Below, in pieces: positions 5,829 to 7,197 of a stretch of DNA of 7,197 bases (the first letter of the stretch is position 1; the number at the start of each line of letters is the position of its first letter). Under the pieces are notes generated by a model that saw nothing but the letters and a program-made list of their open reading frames with translations, ran no database searches and was not told where the DNA came from. Source of the DNA: an uncultured Eubacteriales bacterium (lineage in GTDB: Bacteria; Bacillota; Clostridia; Oscillospirales; CAG-382); NCBI GenBank assembly GCA_934502885.1, contig CAKSUT010000032.1:1-7197 (forward strand), read 5' to 3'. A program made the translations under genes and the position numbers.

Positions 5829-6899
5829 ATGAGAACATTCGTAAAAAGAGCGGCGGCTATGTTGTTGACTGCTTCGGCAGTGTTGTGTTTAGCTTCGTGC
5901 CGCGAGAAAGCGGAGAAAGAGCCGCCGAGCGACACGGCACTTCCGACTGTCTGTGAAAATGTGCCTGAAAACGAAAATAAAGCCGAAGCCGAAAGCACGG
6001 AGACACTGCTGATAACAACAACCGTATTCTCAAACGGCGTGAATTACGATGACGGAGTTGATCTTATCGTTTACGAGTGCGATACCGAGACTCTTGAATT
6101 GACTCCCGTTTTTCGGAGAAAAATCTATTCCGTTTATCCTGCAAACACGGTGGATTTTGCAAACGGCAAGGTCTATTTTGCGGACGCGGACGAAAAACGC
6201 CTTTACGACAATATGTTTTGTTATGATATGAAAACCGGAGACGTGCAACAGCTGACGGACGGCAAGTTTGCCTTTGACGACTTTCTGATGGCGGACGGTG
6301 TACTCTACGCAAATGCGGCTCGTGAATACTGCAACGCAGTCCAACCGGCACGCTTTGACACGGAGGACAACAGCTTTACCTACAGAAACCCGTACGATGA
6401 CGACACCATGCACGTCTCTTTCTCTTATGACAGGTATGAGGACGCATTTCTTATCACGACTTGCAGCCTTGCAGAGCGGAGTACTCACCGGGTTGCGGCG
6501 GAGACGCACATCACACCTAAAACCGTTTCGTGGCTGTCAAAGGATTTTAAGACCGTGACCCCGATTTTCTTTACCGAGGATTTTGAAATCAACACGACAC
6601 GACGCCTTGACGAGAAGCGCATCCTTATGACGACAGAACCGTATATGACCGCAAAGAGAACGATGAAGCTTCTTGATATCGAGACAAAAGAAGTCACCGA
6701 CGTAAATATTCCGGGACTTTTGCAGGAGTATATGTTTTATCCGATTGAAGACGGAAACACGGTGTTTTTGATCGGGCAGAACACAGTGCCGTCGTGGCAG
6801 TTTTACAGGTACAAAATGGACAGCGGCGAGCTTACTCACATAGAGTTTCCTGAAACTCCGGCGCAGATTGTGGATTTGCAGTTAACGTCACGGTCGTGA
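5829..6899 (+). CDS. Secreted lipoprotein of unknown function, probable beta-propeller
   Basis: A 356-residue protein. Residues 1-24 form a lipoprotein signal: basic RTFVKR, hydrophobic core AAAMLLTASAVLCL, and lipobox L-A-S-C with lipidated C24. It should therefore be anchored to the outer face of the cytoplasmic membrane. Residues 25-58 are an acidic, low-complexity tether rich in E, K and P. The remainder is a run of beta-rich units of the type NGKVYFAD...FCYDMKTGDVQQLTDG, ADGVLYANA, KTMKLLDIETKEVTDV and GNTVFLIG. This resembles the blades of DUF5050/YncE-like propellers, but I cannot name a family with confidence. GAGAGGGGG (5813-5821) lies 7 bases before the ATG. No catalytic motif is visible. 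A sensor, binding or scaffold role is possible, but this is inference only. Confidence 0.8.
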   Translation: MRTFVKRAAAMLLTASAVLCLASCREKAEKEPPSDTALPTVCENVPENENKAEAESTETLLITTTVFSNGVNYDDGVDLIVYECDTETLELTPVFRRKIYSVYPANTVDFANGKVYFADADEKRLYDNMFCYDMKTGDVQQLTDGKFAFDDFLMADGVLYANAAREYCNAVQPARFDTEDNSFTYRNPYDDDTMHVSFSYDRYEDAFLITTCSLAERSTHRVAAETHITPKTVSWLSKDFKTVTPIFFTEDFEINTTRRLDEKRILMTTEPYMTAKRTMKLLDIETKEVTDVNIPGLLQEYMFYPIEDGNTVFLIGQNTVPSWQFYRYKMDSGELTHIEFPETPAQIVDLQLTSRS

Positions 6900-6933
6900 A
6901 GTGCGGCTTGGGTTACTGATAATGACATAAATA

Positions 6934-6969
6934 AACCGAGGGCGACCGTATATGCGATCTCTCTCGGTT
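6934..6969. terminator. Imperfect hairpin after the lipoprotein gene, possible terminator
   Basis: AACCGAG (6934-6940) pairs with CTCGGTT (6963-6969), and pairing continues inward to about 16 base pairs with two mismatches and some G-T pairs. The + strand is followed only by GTTGCTT, a weak T tract, whereas the - strand side reads TTTATTTAT. It may terminate the lipoprotein transcript, or a - strand transcript entering from the right edge. Confidence 0.45.
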
Positions 6970-7071
6970 GTTGCTTATAAAGAGTATAAAAGGCTTAGCG
7001 ATATCACGCCGAAAACGAACGGGAAACAGCGTAAAACGCTTACCGAAGTGTACATAAAAACGATTTTGTGC

Positions 7072-7085
7072 GTGTGAGCTCACAC
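7072..7085. other. Perfect 14-base palindrome GTGTGAGCTCACAC
   Basis: A loop-free perfect palindrome in non-coding DNA, of a length typical for a dimeric regulator site. The flanks are not symmetric beyond it. A TGTACA box lies at 7049-7054, 17 bases to its left. The rest of 6900-7146 shows no gene that I can support, so these sites may belong to a gene beyond the right edge. Confidence 0.4.
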
Positions 7086-7146
7086 AACGAAAACTCCATG
7101 CTTGCCGTTACTCTGTCGTCGAGCGGAGCAAACCGGGAAAATGCAA

Positions 7147-7197
7147 AATCTTAGCAAAATCTTAACACAATTGAGCGCAAAAAATTAACCGTAGAAC
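7147..7197. repeat. Right copy of 51-base terminal inverted repeat
   Basis: Exact reverse complement of bases 1-51. AATCTTA occurs at 7147-7153 and 7158-7164, giving the same 11-base tandem pattern in the outward direction. It is followed by AT-rich sequence to the contig edge. Confidence 0.9.

Noticed and set aside
6952..7077. 41-residue open frame starting at ATG 6952
   Set aside because: It begins inside the hairpin after the lipoprotein gene, lacks a ribosome binding site, and resembles no family I know. It could be a small gene, but the evidence is too thin.
1..7197. Complete linear phage or plasmid with inverted terminal repeats
   Set aside because: There is no capsid, terminase, portal, replication or terminal protein gene. 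The contents are ordinary chromosomal genes including a tRNA.

Overview
The window looks like a complete contig from a gut- or rumen-type Clostridia bacterium (Oscillospiraceae/Ruminococcaceae-like). This placement is an inference from several things: moderate GC, strong AGGAGG-type ribosome binding sites, consensus sigma-A promoters, a tRNA with an encoded CCA end, permuted S-layer homology (SLH) repeats, and Clostridia-style protein families. I cannot assign a genus. All protein genes lie on the + strand; the only RNA gene is on the - strand. No phage hallmark, transposase, integrase or CRISPR array is visible.

Layout. Bases 1-51 and 7147-7197 are perfect inverted copies of one another. A - strand tRNA-Arg(CCG) lies at 274-350, with a strong intrinsic terminator at 198-235 and a putative promoter near 403-430. 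Next comes a compact type II toxin-antitoxin operon at 625-1112: a ribbon-helix-helix antitoxin followed by a RelE/YoeB-like toxin, overlapping by ATGA. It has a good promoter, a tandem GTAATACA direct repeat that probably serves as the autoregulatory operator, and its own terminator. A 260-base intergenic region then carries four TGTACA boxes plus one AGTACA box, followed by a perfect TTGACA-17-TATAAT promoter. This drives the main gene of the window (1421-4933), which encodes a 1170-residue secreted protein with two related beta-sandwich-like modules, an InlB-type beta repeat, a permuted three-unit SLH block and a C-terminal right-handed parallel beta-helix. An excellent terminator at 4975-5010 ends this unit.

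Downstream are two smaller genes that are probably transcribed separately: a class I SAM-dependent methyltransferase (5143-5754) and a lipoprotein of unknown function that looks like a beta-propeller (5829-6899). Each is preceded by a nearly identical 20-base block ending in TACAAT (18 of 20 identical), which suggests that they share a promoter type or regulator. The last 300 bases hold an imperfect hairpin, a 14-base palindrome and the right copy of the inverted repeat, with no convincing gene.

Functionally, the window combines a surface-anchored, probably glycan-targeting protein, a surface lipoprotein, a methyltransferase and a stabilising toxin-antitoxin pair next to a tRNA. The genes do not form one obvious pathway. 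The points most worth following up are the TGTACA cluster before the SLH/beta-helix gene, the domain order of that protein, the shared promoter block, and the exact 51-base inverted termini. I read the termini as an assembly break at a repeat, not as a viral end. I did not find evidence for a wholly new biological system.
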